Assembly: GCA_942486035.1 (NCBI GenBank)
Contig: CALNXK010000134.1
Coordinates: 635,001-699,000, forward strand
DNA length: 64,000 nucleotides
Source: Porites lobata
Taxonomy: Eukaryota; Cnidaria; Anthozoa; Scleractinia; Poritidae
Direction: 5' to 3'
The notes under the pieces are model-generated. The model was not told the origin of the DNA, searched no databases, and worked only from the letters and a program-made list of their open reading frames with translations. Positions 11,127-24,220 of this stretch are shown piece after piece. Each line of letters starts with the position of its first letter. Positions within the stretch are counted from its first letter, which is position 1. The position numbers and the translations under genes are program-made.

Positions 11127-14100
11127 CTACAGCAGTTGTGAACTTTACATTGTAACTAGTTAGACAACATTTTGTACGCGTGCGTATCAGCTGAACACAC
11201 GTTTCAGTCAATTGCCTTGGTCGAGGCTATAAACTCACTCACGCCACCCACAGAAAGACCGTAAAAACTTCACATGTAGTGATTCTTCTGGCAGGCGCAC
11301 AAGCAACTCAGAAATAGCAACAAAATGTAAAGTATTTTAAAATACGTTGTGATTATCACTCACAATGCACCATACTTGGAATTGCAATGTGTTTGCCATA
11401 CAGCGATAGATGCAAATTGTAATATATTTTTGTCTCCAGTCAAGTGTAGATAAGGGGAGATTATTTTAAGTAGAACAATTTTTCTAACTCAACATTCGAA
11501 GGCTACAGCGCTGCGGTTGAATTTTTCTCCAATGTACTCAGTCGTAGAAAGTAAATTTGTAGCCACTCAAATACAACGGTAAATGTCAAAAATCTGTAAA
11601 AATGTGACTTTTGTTTTTAATTAGCGGTGGTCATGAAACAGAAAGGTCATTCTCTTTTAAGATAATTATCCAGCTTTGGAGTTCACTGAAATTGGGAGAA
11701 ACTGTTATTTTGTTGATAGCGTTCGGCCATTTTTGCTAAACAGCATGTTATGGTTTTCAATAGTTTTCTGTTTCGAGCCCTGTAACAATTCCAGTTTTTC
11801 CATTGAGCGAATTGGCATTACCCCTACCTTCAATTTTGGATAAAGCAGAATAATTCTTTGCATAATAAACGTAAGAAACTCAGCATGAGTTTCAATTAAA
11901 TCGAAATTTACTGAATTTCAAATTGTGTTAACACATAAACCATTGAAAGGTGAAAATGGTACTCGCCATTTTGTTTCTAGAAAGTCAATTAGTTTAAATC
12001 GTTAAAAATGGTTAAAAAGCACCCGCTGGATAAAAGTGTCGAGTATTTTTCTTTTTCAATTGGCAAATCTTGACATATTTACAAAATATTTAAAATTTAG
12101 CCGAAAACTTTGAAATTCTGACGTTCATTGGCATTATAATAATAAACTAATTGAGCTTGGCATGTAAAAGCATTAGATAAACGTAAAAGAAATTTCCTCC
12201 TTGTAAGACCCCCCTACTATGCTGTTGTCATACCCATGAAAATAAACCGCAAAGTATATGTACCTTAGTATTTGTGATTATAGTACTATATTTTTCCTTT
12301 CTAAGTTAATGTACTAAGCACTTAAGATGTGCACCAAAAATAGTCACTTATTTGATCTTGACTACACTTTACGTTGAAAAGCACCACGCGACAATGCGCC
12401 TTAACGTTCTGTTTTATTACTCTTATCTCTACAAGTTTAATTAAAACTGAATACCACGTTTTTCGTAGCTTCGCCGCCGTGTGATAACTGTAAATTTGTG
12501 GCACTTTTAGTGAAACCATTCACGAGTGGTCTAATTTAAGATAACCCAAAAGAGTGAGTGAAAAGAATGGTTTAGGTTTAGCAATGGATCTGCTCAGGCG
12601 AAGCGTTAGCGCGCGAATAGTTTTGTTTTTTTTTTTTTAAGAAATACTTTCATTATGGTCAATTCGCCTTATTAACTGAGTCAATCAAGTGAATGCTTTT
12701 GTCCTACTCCCTATCCGGACTCCGTCAGTATCACAGGCTTATCAGAGAATGGGATCAAGTTTCTTATTGTAATTATTTTCATAAAGCTTAGTTAGGAAAG
12801 GGGACTCATCGTTAACGAAAATAGGGCAAATTGAAGAAAGACATTTGCAAGTGTTTCTTATCTGTTGAACCTGTCTTTTAACAGCGGACCCCTCAGGTGT
12901 AAGTAGGTTATGAGGATTAACGCTTCGCGCAAATGCCGCTTTTGCCTCGCTTGGCTCAAAGCGCCCTGTGATGCAGGCTTATCTTAAATTTTTCTTTTTG
13001 TTGATGTCAGATCTTATTATCTACGAAATTACACCGTGTAGATACCCACGTCCCTGTGATTCGAAAAAACTATGAAAATTTTGATGACGCGTCGTCATTT
13101 TTCCTTTTGGCTGTAGTTTGCTGTATTATCTCTATCCTGGCCTTAGCGATTAGATGTTTTGTTCCTTTTTGTTGAAAAGCAGGAATACACAAAATACTTA
13201 ACAAGTATCCTGGAGCGCTCATTTTGAGGATGTTGTTGATGAGGACTCTTAGCTGTTATTAAACCTTAAGCAGAATTTAATATTAGAACAAAGTGCGCAG
13301 GAGTTTTCAGTTCTATGTGTGCGTAGATGGTCATGGCAGCAGTAACCATTAATAGCGCTGCAAAGTTTCCAGCAAGTTTGGCCCACTTCAATTCCATTTC
13401 TTCTGTTTTCGGCCGTCTGTTTTGATAATGTGTCACAGAGTGGAAATGGTGAGTACATAGAGAGGCATTTCTGCTTTTTCAAGTGACTGAAACTGCACAT
13501 GCACTTTATATGAAACTGCTATGATATATCATTTGCTTGACTGCAAAAATATGTTCGCCAGTATATGAAAGGTCCAGAAATAAATGGGACATGATCAAGT
13601 GAGATTACAACTAGAAATGAACTGAAGCTTGGACAAAAACTATGTTCTAAAGAAGGATCTCAGAGGCATAACTACGGGAAGTCGAGTCCAACCGATTACC
13701 ATGAAAAAAGACACGTGAAAGAATAGATTAATGTAGAGATAGATTTATAGGATTTGGCAGGCGTTCGAGTTTGGTAATGTGTTATGGTAACGTGCTATGC
13801 GCAAAGCAGGTTCTAAGTTTTTTGGATGTTAAATTCCTGTGATACCGAGTTCAAGAGTATGACTAGATCGTAAAATAGAATTGTAAAAAGTGTATTTCTT
13901 TAATGGCTGTTAAATGTATCAACTGCCTCCTCACCGTTTAAAAAAGAAGGCCCGGTGAAAAGGAGAGTAGAACAACATGAAACTCATTTTTCACACTGGA
14001 ACTGGAGGCAGCAGAATGTAGGGCAGAATACCGCGAACTGAGATCGGCGCGCCAGGAGTAAAGTAAAAATATCACCTGCATGTTAAGTACAGAGGCTAGC

Positions 14101-15752
14101 TTGTTTATGAACGGCGAAACTTTTAACGCCTTAAACCTTAAACAAACAATCTTAAAGACGTGGAAAATTAGTTTTGTATTATATTCAACAGAATAATTAA
14201 CTTCAGAGATGATTAGTTTGAAAGCTTTTTCAAGAAGGCATTTAACTGGAATAACAACGCATGCGCATATAATATAACCATAGAATCGCTACAAAGCTCT
14301 TTATAATTATCCTTTTATTTCTGTAGATTGAGACTGTGAAGTTTTTTATTTTTGCATTGGACATGTCATTTTTGGACAGAAATTTAACAACGTAAATCAA
14401 GCAGTTTTCCTTTTCCCTTGGATCTGCTCAATGCAGAAGTGACTTATATTTACGTTAGACAGCTTGTGTTGTGTCAGACTACTCGACGCCAAATTAACGT
14501 ATTTCGAACTAAACCAAACGGTCAGGTGCATGTCTTTGCCGTTCTTTGATAGCATCACGCACCACGGTTCTTTAATTTTCTCGACATTTTGTGTTTCTGT
14601 TTTCAAAACCCTCGGGTAGCCTGGGAACTCTCACCATTCTTTTGTACTGTTTTTAGCCCTCCTAAAGAAAAGCCTTCGATTTGCTTCGCAAAATAATAAT
14701 AACTATAAAATAAATGGACGGCTTTATTTAAAGAGGGTTGTACTGACCAGTCTACACTGATAAGCTCATACTCTCGGAAAATATCCTCTATGTCAACTCC
14801 GTAACTGAGAAGCTTTTATTCCACTTGAGAAACAAATGAAAAATATGAAATACCGAAAAAGAGGAACTCCGGAAGTAACCTTAGACTATTAATGTACTTC
14901 TTACTACGGGATAAAAAAGGCGGGTCAAACTTGAGCCTCAAAAAACCATACACAAATTTATCAAGTTAGCTTTCCAATTTTTCTTGCAGTAGTTTTGTTT
15001 AAAGTTCATTCATAAAAGGCTTTTTGCAGGAAACATCTTGGAAAATGTTTGAGAAAAATGGCCAATTTAAAGATGCAAGAAACAGCTGTCGTTTTTTTGG
15101 AATTAAAAATAACAATAAATAAGTAAACAGTTCATGCAAGTAAATCGATCTAAAGGTTGATTTTGCGTCAAAACCAATTCAACTACTTTGCCTATCACAT
15201 CCTGAAAATCTTTAAATAGCAACCGTGCTACATCCTATCTAGAATGTTCTCTCACTTAACGCTGTTTTTAATCTAACGTAATACGAAAATATACGAAGTC
15301 AACCTGCGATTAACGTGTTCTGTGCAACTATTCCTTGGTAAAGAGAAAAAAAAAAGAACAGATCGGAAGTAAAGACATAACAAAACAGCATAAAAATTAA
15401 AGTAAAAAGGGGGCTTTTCTTTTGTCATCAATAACACTCTATGATGTACTCTACGAAACATCAGTGACGTTTTTAAAGGAAATGTTTGGATATCCAGCCA
15501 TCATTTTGGTGACTAAGCAGGAGTCGATGGACACCTGAAACGGAGCGATTGCGAAACAACACGCACATGCCATCTTTGAAGCCGCGCATATTAGTGTTCT
15601 GTTTGACCAGTATTTAGTATTTCATTGGAAACTAACGGTGTAATAAGGGTTCTTCTGACGATTTGGCGGTCATTTTTTTCCCGAAAGCATATTGAAACTA
15701 ATGAGCAAGCCTTTCTTGAGTCAGCGGCCTGGGTTATCATTATTTATTTATT
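11127..15752. other. Intergenic stretch with no supported gene
   Basis: This is the 3' flank of the UBE2U-like gene followed by AT-rich sequence. Only short open frames without codon bias, splice context or recognisable motifs occur. A minus-strand frame at 13249-13500 is cysteine-rich but has no family signature. I see no clear inverted-repeat element here. Confidence 0.5.
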
Positions 15753-17618
15753 TTAAGACAGCAAAACCTTTTTGTACGTATACCTAGGAGTTTTGAGGGA
15801 ATAGACGTACGTACCCTCTTGCATTTTATGGCCGTGGTGAAAATGTCCCTCGTACACATCGTTCGGTAAAAGCGGTAGTTTTCTTTTCTGGCTTTTCTTG
15901 TCAAGGTCGGCTTCCTTGCCACTGTAATCTTCCTGATTCACATAATTTAATCTTGAGAGAGCATCTGTGATGTTTGTCTTGCTAGGACTATAGATCACTT
16001 TAAAGTTTGAACCTTGTAGGCGAAAGACCCATAGTTCTATTCCTGCAGATAGCGTTGAGGACTCGTTGTAGATGTACTGTAAAGGCTTATGGTCAGACTC
16101 CAGCTCAGCTCAGCTTATGGTCAGTCTCCAACTCTCGACCAAAAACATACAGCTTGAATGTCTGCGACAAGCCCATACCAAGGCAAGGGAATAGCTCCTT
16201 TCCACGTCAGTAAGAATGCATAAGAAATTACTCTCCACAGGCCATCTTGTTTATAGCTATGTGAGGACAGCTCCTATGCCTGTGGGACCAGCATCAGCAA
16301 CAATGACTGTCCCGCATTCATTCTTGAAGTAAGCAAGTGTTTCTGCTCGTTTTAGCAGATCTTTCCATTAGTGGAAGGATTTCTTCTGGGCTTCTTCCCA
16401 CAAAAACTGTTGGTCTTTTCTCGTCAGCATTCTGAGCGGGAAAACCTGGTAAGAACTTGGCACCATACTGTACAAGGCCTAAGGAAGATCTGATCTCTGC
16501 GATACTCTGTCGAGAACTGGCATTTTGAACTGCAGACACCTTCTCTTCACTAGGAGCGATTCCTTTACTGCTCAAGTCACGTCCAAACGATGTTAGTTTT
16601 GGAAGTCTTAACTGTCACGTTTTCTCATTTAGAGTTATTCCACGTTCTCTGAGACGGCGCAGAACAGCCAGCAGATGCTCATCATGTTCTATGATTCCCC
16701 ATCCATGGATGATCAGGTCGTCAGCAATATTTGCAATTCTTTTACAACCAATCAACACATCTTTGACGATCTTCTGATATTTCTCAGGCCCTGAGGTAAT
16801 TCCGAACATTAATCCTTGTACTGGAAAAGACCTCGGTGTGTAATGAAGGTTGTAATACAACGTGATTAGCTTCAGGTCCCACCTGGTGGAAGCCCCACTT
16901 CAAATCTAATTTACTGAACACAGTTCACCAATTTAAAGTCATGTAGAACCTCTTCATTCGTGGGGATAGAATGCCTTTCTCTTTCGATTGCCTCGTTGGC
17001 TCTTCTCATATCCACACAGACACGTATGTCTGCTTCAGGTTTTAAGCAACTCATCTTGTTTCTTGAACCAAAGGGTAATCTTCTGACAGGTTGTGCAGCA
17101 GCAGGCTTAACATCTGTGTTCACATGCAATTTAAGCTGGAAACTGTTCAATTTACCCACTCCAGAAAACAGATCAACAAGATTCTTAACAAGATCTACAG
17201 AAGCTCCTTCACTTGTGACTGACTATGCTTGTGGCGAGTTTGGAGGTCCAACTCTCAACAAATTCAGCTTCTCAGCTGTATCCTTTCCCAGCAGAGCTTT
17301 ACCACTGACGACCTTTAACAACAGTAAACTCATCCACACACTTTTCTCCAGACTCTTCACTATGAATTTCACTTTCAAAAGTTCCAACAACCTCGATTGG
17401 TTTGGTTTGGCCATAAGCAAACAACTCCTTTTCACACTTTCGGGGCTTGCTCTTCACTTCGAAGAAAGTAGGCCACAGACTTCTATGATTTGTTTCACAG
17501 TCGTCCCGCTGGAGTAAGTGGACGGTGTTTGGAGGAGTCGCTTGTCTGTTTTTTCTCTGTTCCAGTTGCTGCTATCTTGTTAAATCATTAACCAATTTGA
17601 AATTATCCTCGTCGCCAA
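15753..17618 (-). pseudogene. Decayed Ty3/gypsy-type retrotransposon pol
   Basis: Read on the minus strand from about 17618, the order is protease, reverse transcriptase, then RNase H. The protease remnant carries FFEVKSKPRK and PIEVVGTFES (about 17250-17480). The RT is in two frames: 17159-16911 has RVCVDMRRANEAIERERH, and 16860-16615 has GLMFGITSGPEKYQ and the catalytic-box relative NIADDLIIHG. The RT-RNase H connection (16575-16318, GIAPSEEKVSAV) and the RNase H end (15998-15753, TNITDALSRLNY) follow. Stops and frameshifts separate the pieces, and integrase and gag were not found. At 17609-17618 the minus strand reads TTGGCGACGAGG, typical of the primer-binding region of gypsy elements. 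Not functional. Confidence 0.85.
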
Positions 17619-17990
17619 TGTAACGATTCCCGACAGATGGCACTTGATATACGAGATCAAACTCAACAAACAAACTTTATTCAAACGCCATGTAGCCTGC
17701 GCGCATACGAAATTAAACTCTGGTTAACTCCGTCTGCGAAACAGCGCCGAAATCCTTGTTCTGGACTTCCAGCTGTGTACCCAGATTTGAGTACGCGCCA
17801 CGATTGGCCAGTTAAAAAAGGCTTTGTTTTGTTTGTCGTGATCGCTAATCAGGTTGAAGAGGAATTCGAAACGCACTTCCGGTAATTCGTTGAGTCCGTT
17901 GGGGGCCCAGAACAAAGATCTCTGCGCTGCTTCGCAGACGGTACTAATCAGAGTTTAGTCATCGTCTGCACGCAGGCTAAACGCCATGAT
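17619..17990 (-). repeat. Probable LTR remnant of the gypsy element
   Basis: Beyond the putative primer-binding site the + strand begins TGTAACGATTCC, so the minus-strand LTR would end GTTACA. A polyadenylation signal (AATAAA on the minus strand) lies near 17671. No second LTR copy was found in the window, so the outer boundary is a guess. Confidence 0.4.
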
Positions 17991-18262
17991 GATCAGCCAG
18001 CATGCTCTTAGAATATCCCATGATTCAAAGTGTACATGTCCAGACTTCTGCTAGATTACAACTTCCATTAGAAATATATCAAAACATTATACTAACAGTT
18101 TTGTTGAAACAATTTTATTTGCGCTGAGATCTCTCTCGGGTGTGCCGTTATTACCCAATTCCTAAATATCTCGTGAAACTATCTGATCAGGTGGCGCATA
18201 CCCATCACTTTAATTACCACCAGTGACTGAGAAAGTGGCGGCTCAAGAAGCTCTTCTACAAC

Positions 18263-19230
18263 CTAACCTACGAACGTCCACAACTTTTCATTGCTCTTTT
18301 GGAAGCGCGTGTTACAAATTATAAGCACACATGTAATAAGCATATCCAACATAAACTGCCCGTTTTTATTTGTCTTTTTTGTAAAGCGAAACCCATAACA
18401 GCACAGGGGACTGATTTGTGCATTCATATTGCCACATATGACCTTAAGGGTATGTCCTGGTAGCTTCTTTATCACTTCTGAGACTGTGTTGTAGAATTCT
18501 AGAGCATCGCTGTCATCCGAGAAGTTCGCTGGATTGTAGTAGCATATAATAGTAGTAGCAGGTTTGCCACTGAAGTTTGCCACCCTAATCCGCCTATTCA
18601 CTACCACAATATTGCCCACTAAGGAATTGTAAGCAGAGGGGCTTAGTAGCATACCAACTCCTCCCACGCAACTGTTCACGGAGTTCCTTCAACACTAGGG
18701 AGTGGCCAAGATCCAGCCTTTGCCGACATCAGTATACTGCACGTCCTCACCATCATGAAAATTCTGATGTCCCTGCGGACAAACAACAGACATTTCTTTC
18801 TCCTCTGCCACAGCGGTTAGCTATCTAATCGTCTCATTGGAGTGAGTGAACGAATGTTTAAAGTTGACATCAGATTGTCTATATTGCGCTTTAGGGGTCT
18901 GCCAGTGGCTGACTTATTACCTACAGCCTGGATGCCCACTGGGGGACGCGGTATACCCGGACGTTGACCAAGCCAGTATGTAGGGAAGTTTGCAGTGTTC
19001 ATCAAAATCAATATTTCAATGGCTAGACCCACTGAGACAAATCCCAGCGAGCAATGCTGGAGGAGCGCCAGACCTTCTAGCGATGGGCTTGTTTTGTGTG
19101 GGGGTTGTCTTCCTTAGCCTGTGGCTTTAACAAAAACCTGACTGCCAGGCACCAATGTCGTGACCCTGACATGGGGGGGCTGACGGTCACCTTGCCCAAG
19201 GACGACCCGGGACTATGCATTGCAGGGTAG
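18263..19230 (-). pseudogene. RTE-type non-LTR retrotransposon, endonuclease fragment
   Basis: On the minus strand, 19032-18817 contains LMSTLNIRSLTPMRRLD, the N-terminal lead-in of RTE endonucleases. 18679-18263 contains VGGVGMLLSPSAYNSL, a YYNPANFSDD segment and KVICGNMNAQISP, where the usual GDFNA is altered to GNMNA. The 5' untranslated-like GC-richer sequence to about 19230 (with ATTGCAGGGTAGGGACATTC on the + strand) belongs to the same unit. The reverse transcriptase is absent and frames are broken, so this is a dead copy lacking its 3' portion. Confidence 0.75.
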
Positions 19231-21767
19231 GGACATTCATGGGCCTAAGGCACCAAATGTACCAAGTACATCAGGTACCCGCATACCCTTCAGTGCATAC
19301 CTGCATACCCGCATACCCTTAAATGCCATAGATCTACTCAAAGGTAGAAAGAAGCTAGCTGAGAGCGTTTGTATCTAAAAACGCGATAACCGAAGTCATA
19401 CGATGGCCCATTTATTTTCTTACCATGAAGGCTTAGAAGATTATTAATCTTGCTTTCTGTTAGTCAAGATTCAAATAGAAACTTTCTTTTTAAATTTGTA
19501 CTTGCCTTAACATTCTTTAGTTTTTTGTTCTCTGCCCACTTACGGTGTCTATTATCTCAGCATTGCTTAGCCATTCTGCATAAATTAAGATACCTGTGTC
19601 TATTGAAATATATGACATTACAAGTACCTGCCTAAACACGTTCAACATAAATTAAAAATACGTTTCCCTATTTACGAGCTCGTGTACCCACTCGTGCCTA
19701 CTTAAATTAAATACTTGGGCTAAAAAAAACTTCAATGAGTTTGCTGCCCACCTTGAGAAGATAACTGCCGACAAAAAGATAAGATATTATCGTATTTCTT
19801 GCTATAGTGTAATATTGCAAATTAAGACAGAGTTATTATATATTTTCTGCCGAGAGATTGGCTGAAAACACTGATGACGAAGCAAAGTTATTAAAAATTG
19901 CGACACCCTTCTAGTTATAAATTAAAGCTAAGTCACATCTAATTGTGTTGTGTACCAAATTGCGACTATGACAGAACAGGTGTCCCCTTACCGGAAGCTC
20001 AAAGGGACCATAGTTTGGTGCATGTTCGGTACAGGGAGGTCAGTGTCCGTTAATCGACTGTCTGAAAATAACTGTATATTGTATAGAATTGCCTTTGCAC
20101 TGAGGTTCATACTTCACCCCTTTCGGTCCGTTATTCACACTTATTCAATGATACAGTCAGTTTTCCGTACATCAACTAACACAAAGGGATGTACCTCGTG
20201 TGTGTCACTTCCCCTGGAGCGCTTCAGCAAGTGAAACCCTTAGTAGGAGCTAGCATTTTCAAATTATTAAATGCCTTCTTTTATGACAATTCATTTTCGC
20301 TTTTATTTATGCAAAAACAAATTAATAAAGGTATTGTTCATAGGAATTGAAATTTGATTTGGATTCAGCCACATTGATATCAAAAAACGTTTAGAAATAA
20401 GACATCAGTATTGCATATAGTGTGTTATATCCACTCATCACGTAATTTAAATAGATAAACAATGCAAAAATTGATATTCAAGTTTATATCGTGGCAGTCT
20501 TATTAACGTTGCTGGAATTGTGAATGAAATTCGCGTTTCCTGTTTTGAAAAGAGTAAACTCTCGTTGTCTGTTGTACGGTCGGTTTTGACGGTAGTATAG
20601 AGGCATTTTCTTAAGGACCACGAAGTATAATCTTCAAAAATATGACTTTCGCTCAAGAAAAGGAAAACGACACTGAAGTATCATTATATAGAACATGTGG
20701 CATGACTTTTAAGAGAGTATCTGCTATAAAACACCTGCTCTTTTGACTGAAACTGTGAGATAAAAAATGGTTTTTTTGAAAGATTAGTTTATGGTGCAAA
20801 ATTAGCATGTTCAAATATCAAATCCCGAAGAGTATTTCCCAGTGTTAATAGGGAATGATTCATCCGACGTTTGTTAATTACGAACCTGTGTTACTTTGCA
20901 GAAGGTCCATTTTGAATACACTATGAACCGAGTGTTCGTGACGCTTCCGAAACTAAACTGGTTCGCTTGGTTTACTTTTTCCTCAATTCTTCGCCTGAGA
21001 AACCGCTGAACTCACTAATCCAGCGCTATGTCTTCTTTCGTGCGATAAAACCCACGGTGCACAGAAAACGAGGCAAATTATAAGAAAACTTGGAACAAAT
21101 GGAGCAAGCCTTGAAAAAAAGTCAGTACTTTTTTTAGAAAAAAAAACTTGTTTTGTCGCTTTAAATAATGATCTTGTTTAACTTTGCTTCATACACTGTC
21201 ATCGCTTAGGACAGAATCGAGTTCATTGATACGTCGTATCATTATGTTATCTATGGACTTTCGTTATTCCCGGCCTTTTCTTGCTATTTAAGTTTATCCA
21301 TCCTTCGTATGCTACAAGGTAAGATAACTGATGAATTATGTTGTCTTAATAATCCATATTGAACGCCACGTCTTGTAAAACGTTTTCAAAAAAATAGCGC
21401 AAAAATCGTTTTTCTTGTCATTATTTCTTTTTACAGCCATTTTAGTTATTGATTATTTTTCTGCTCAGTGTCTGTCTTGCAAAGTGGAATGAATTTCACT
21501 CGCCTTGCATGTCGCCCTGATATCTATTTCCTTGGTCTTATTATTAAAGAAACAAATTCGACACGGGTTGCCATTCATTGCAGATTTCATCAAATCAACC
21601 AGCACATCATTGGTCACAAATGACAACCAAACTTTTAAGTTTATAGATGAAAAGCTAACCAAGGTATAAACGCAAATGATCGTCGATGCCGTAAAGATGA
21701 GATGCCCTGAATGAGCGGATGCCTAAAATGTATTGTCTTTAATTTCATTTCAGCGGTCTCATTGAGT
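19231..21767. other. AT-rich stretch with no supported gene
   Basis: A small degenerate array of GCATACCC units lies at about 19279-19320. The rest has only short frames without recognisable domains. The end of this stretch may hold promoter or 5' untranslated sequence for the receptor gene if the candidate exon at 21768 is real. A possible acceptor TTTCATTTCAG lies at 21743-21753. Confidence 0.45.
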
Positions 21768-21828
21768 ATGGATTCATATAAAAAGGTTGTGGTATTTTTT
21801 CTCTTCTGGGCGCGAGGTGCTTGCACGG
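21768..21828 (+). CDS. Candidate signal-peptide exon of the adhesion GPCR
   Basis: ATG at 21768 opens MDSYKKVVVFFLFWARGACT, a short basic start followed by a hydrophobic core and small residues, as in a signal peptide. The exon ends ACGG|GTAAGT, leaving phase 1. The first LamG exon of the receptor at 33699 needs exactly one incoming base, and joining gives GAT (Asp). A 24-nt phase-1-to-1 microexon at 22047-22070 could also be included. The 11.9-kb intron would contain the whole transposon cluster at 23-32 kb. The link is inferred from phase and function only. Confidence 0.42.
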
Positions 21829-23405
21829 GTAAGTCCAAAATAAGTTCATCACTTTAGTTTTAGTATCTCTTGTTTCGCGGATACGTTTTTTGCTTTTTCA
21901 GGTAAGAGCTTTACCAACCACTCAATGATAGTGCTTTTCAACATTAATTTCTTGCTTTTTTATTTGTAAAAAACCCTTAACAGTACACTAATGTACGTTG
22001 TATAACTTATATAAGAAACCTCAGTGATTAGCTGTAATTTTTTCAGAGCAGGATTTTGATCAACACGCGGGTACGGTGGCTTTTTTAATGAAACCAAGAT
22101 GATTGGGTATGTTGTAACAGGACAGGAAAATGATGAAGCTGTCAGTTATTTGTTCCTGTCAGTAGAGAAACACCACATTGCTGATCCAATCCAGTTTAAA
22201 ATAAACTTGTTTCGTAAGTTTTGTTTGTCAAGAGCCTCATTATTGTCATGTAAATGTACACGTAACTTTCGTTTGCTTTTAATTTAGTCCCAGTTCTGCA
22301 AATTGGTTGAGTGGAGGTGCCAATTGAGTGTACATTGTTGGTTTCGTTTGCTATCGTTCTCTCTTGATCCTCCTCCTTTGTCGGTGATTAAAACGATTCT
22401 ACGTGGAAAAGATGCTCTTACTTTGAAAATAGTTCAAGAGTTAGTAAAAACGGTTTTTATGAGTATTGCTGCACTCCTTTTGCTTAAAGAATTATTTGTC
22501 ATTCAAAGATGACAAGTGCTCGTCGATTTTTTATAGAAGACCACGATTTTAATTTTGTTGAAAGGACGGAAATCTCCAGTTTCAATTTGCACAGTTGAAT
22601 GATTCATTTCCCTTTCATCCAGTTTGAAAACCTATTCTCGCGAAATAAGTGTTCATGATCTTAACAATTGCTGAAAATTCCCATATGAGATTTTAAGGCA
22701 TTTTTGTCACACCTTATCAGCAGAAACTACCATATCCAAGAGATGTCTTTCAATTAATAGAACAAAGTAGACAATGATATTTGAGTACCTACTTATAACA
22801 TTTTTTTCAAGAGTAAATTGTTCTGGGTTTACAATAAACAGGGAAAGCAGTACATAAACATTTCGTTTGGTAATACGTTAACTTTGAAAACCCTTTCTGC
22901 TTTTCAGTTTTCTTTGCATTATCGTAAAGAAGGGTTTTTAACATATTTTAAAACGCATATCTATTTTGCATGCTTAGGGACCGTTCATTTTTTATGAGAG
23001 AGGGGGCGCTGGTGGGATTTGGGGGGGGCCACTCGAAAAAAATTGGCTTGAAAGGGGGGGCCAGCCGAAAAAAAATGAAGGAAAGGGGGGTTGGACGAAA
23101 AAATTAGATTAAAAATAGGATAAGAGATGTTTACAAATGAAAGAAAAATTGTGCTCTTTTATTTATAACAAATATGCTAAAACAGTTCGAGGGTAACAAG
23201 AAAACTTCTCAACAGCTTTTATATTTTATAAGGACAGTGAACATACCATAATAACAGTCTTGAGTAGCAACAACTTTCTTTTCATTCATAAAAATGTTGT
23301 TGTCAAGCTCATATAATTAAAACCAATAATTTGAGTCCTGAATTGAAACTGACCTCGTTACCAGAGCTTTTCTCTGCGAAATTTAATGGGAGGGGCATGA
23401 AACTA

Positions 23406-23696
23406 CTACGAGGTGTCCCCTTCCTCATTTTCGTCGTCGCTGTGTTCCTCTTCTTCTTCCTCCTGTTCTTCTTCGTTGTCTTCCTCTTCTTCCTCTTCTT
23501 CGTCGTTTTCTTCTTCCTCTTTGTTCGTGTCTCCGACGTTTGAGCTAGAATCTTCAGGATGCAGGAAGCAATACATCCGGTTTCTTACTTCTGGCTTAAG
23601 GTTGGTAATAAGCCTGCTTTGTGCCGCGTTGCTGAAGTAGCTTGATTGCAGTAGGTGAGCGATGAATGATGCATCCCGTGTTAGCAACAAATTCAT
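23406..23696 (-). CDS. Acidic-tailed small ORF inside the TTA element
   Basis: The 96-residue frame begins MNLLLTRDASFIAHLLQSSY, has a LKPEVRNRMYCFLHPE segment, and ends in a run of more than 30 mostly Glu/Asp residues. I do not recognise it. The opposite strand in the same stretch is Ser- or Phe-rich low complexity, so the acidic reading is the more protein-like one. It overlaps the start of the plus-strand ORF by about 30 bp. It may be an element-encoded accessory protein, or only an open frame over a GAA/GAG-rich tract. Confidence 0.4.
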   Translation of the reverse strand: MNLLLTRDASFIAHLLQSSYFSNAAQSRLITNLKPEVRNRMYCFLHPEDSSSNVGDTNKEEEENDEEEEEEEDNEEEQEEEEEEHSDDENEEGDTS

Positions 23697-24220
23697 TGTG
23701 AAACCAAAGTTTGTGGTTGACTATCTCCAGCATCTTGAGGTCATAGAGTTTAAAAAAAAAGAAGAGACTGGCGGAAAAGGCAAGGGAAAGTAGGGAGGCA
23801 AGAGAAAAGTCCTATGATGATTATCATTGGGCTACTTTGTGCGAAGATGCCGCCAAGCTAAAAAAGCTCCGTGTGCCAGAATTGAACAAATACTTACAAC
23901 ATCATGGGCTATTAAAACAGCATCAGAAGAGCAGCAAGAATGACAAAGTGAAGACAATTATGGGACACTTCCTGCAGATGAATACTCTCAGAACAGGTCA
24001 AGCCGAAGTGAGAGGCAGCAATGAATCAGGTCAACTAGACAGCAGTGGTGAAAGCAGTGAGAGAGAAGAAACTGATGATGATTACAAGAGTGATGCCCCT
24101 AACTCTGAAGACGACTCAAATGATGTCGTTCTTGCTTTTATCGCCTCAGACGAGGAATATGTAGACGAGCGGCCAGCTACAACACGCTCAGGACGAGCAG
24201 TAACAAAAAAGAAGGGCTGA
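23663..24220 (+). pseudogene. SAP-like domain ORF of the TTA element, frameshifted
   Basis: ATG at 23663 reads MNDASRVSNKFIVKPKFVVD until an A9 run at 23752-23760. A shift of one base there continues into KRLAEKARESREAREKSYDD, then LKKLRVPELNKYLQHHGL, a SAP-like helix-extended-helix motif. The C-terminus is Ser/Asp/Glu-rich and ends RSGRAVTKKKG. I infer one original reading frame broken at the homopolymer, either a real mutation or an assembly error. SAP motifs bind DNA; a role as element-encoded DNA-binding protein is plausible but unproven. Confidence 0.55.

Noticed and set aside
13249..13500. Cysteine-rich 83-residue minus-strand frame
   Set aside because: Cysteine spacing matches no family I know, and there is no signal peptide, splice site or neighbour to support a gene.
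16960..17517. 185-residue plus-strand open frame
   Set aside because: Antisense shadow of the decayed gypsy protease/RT, which has clear motifs on the minus strand.
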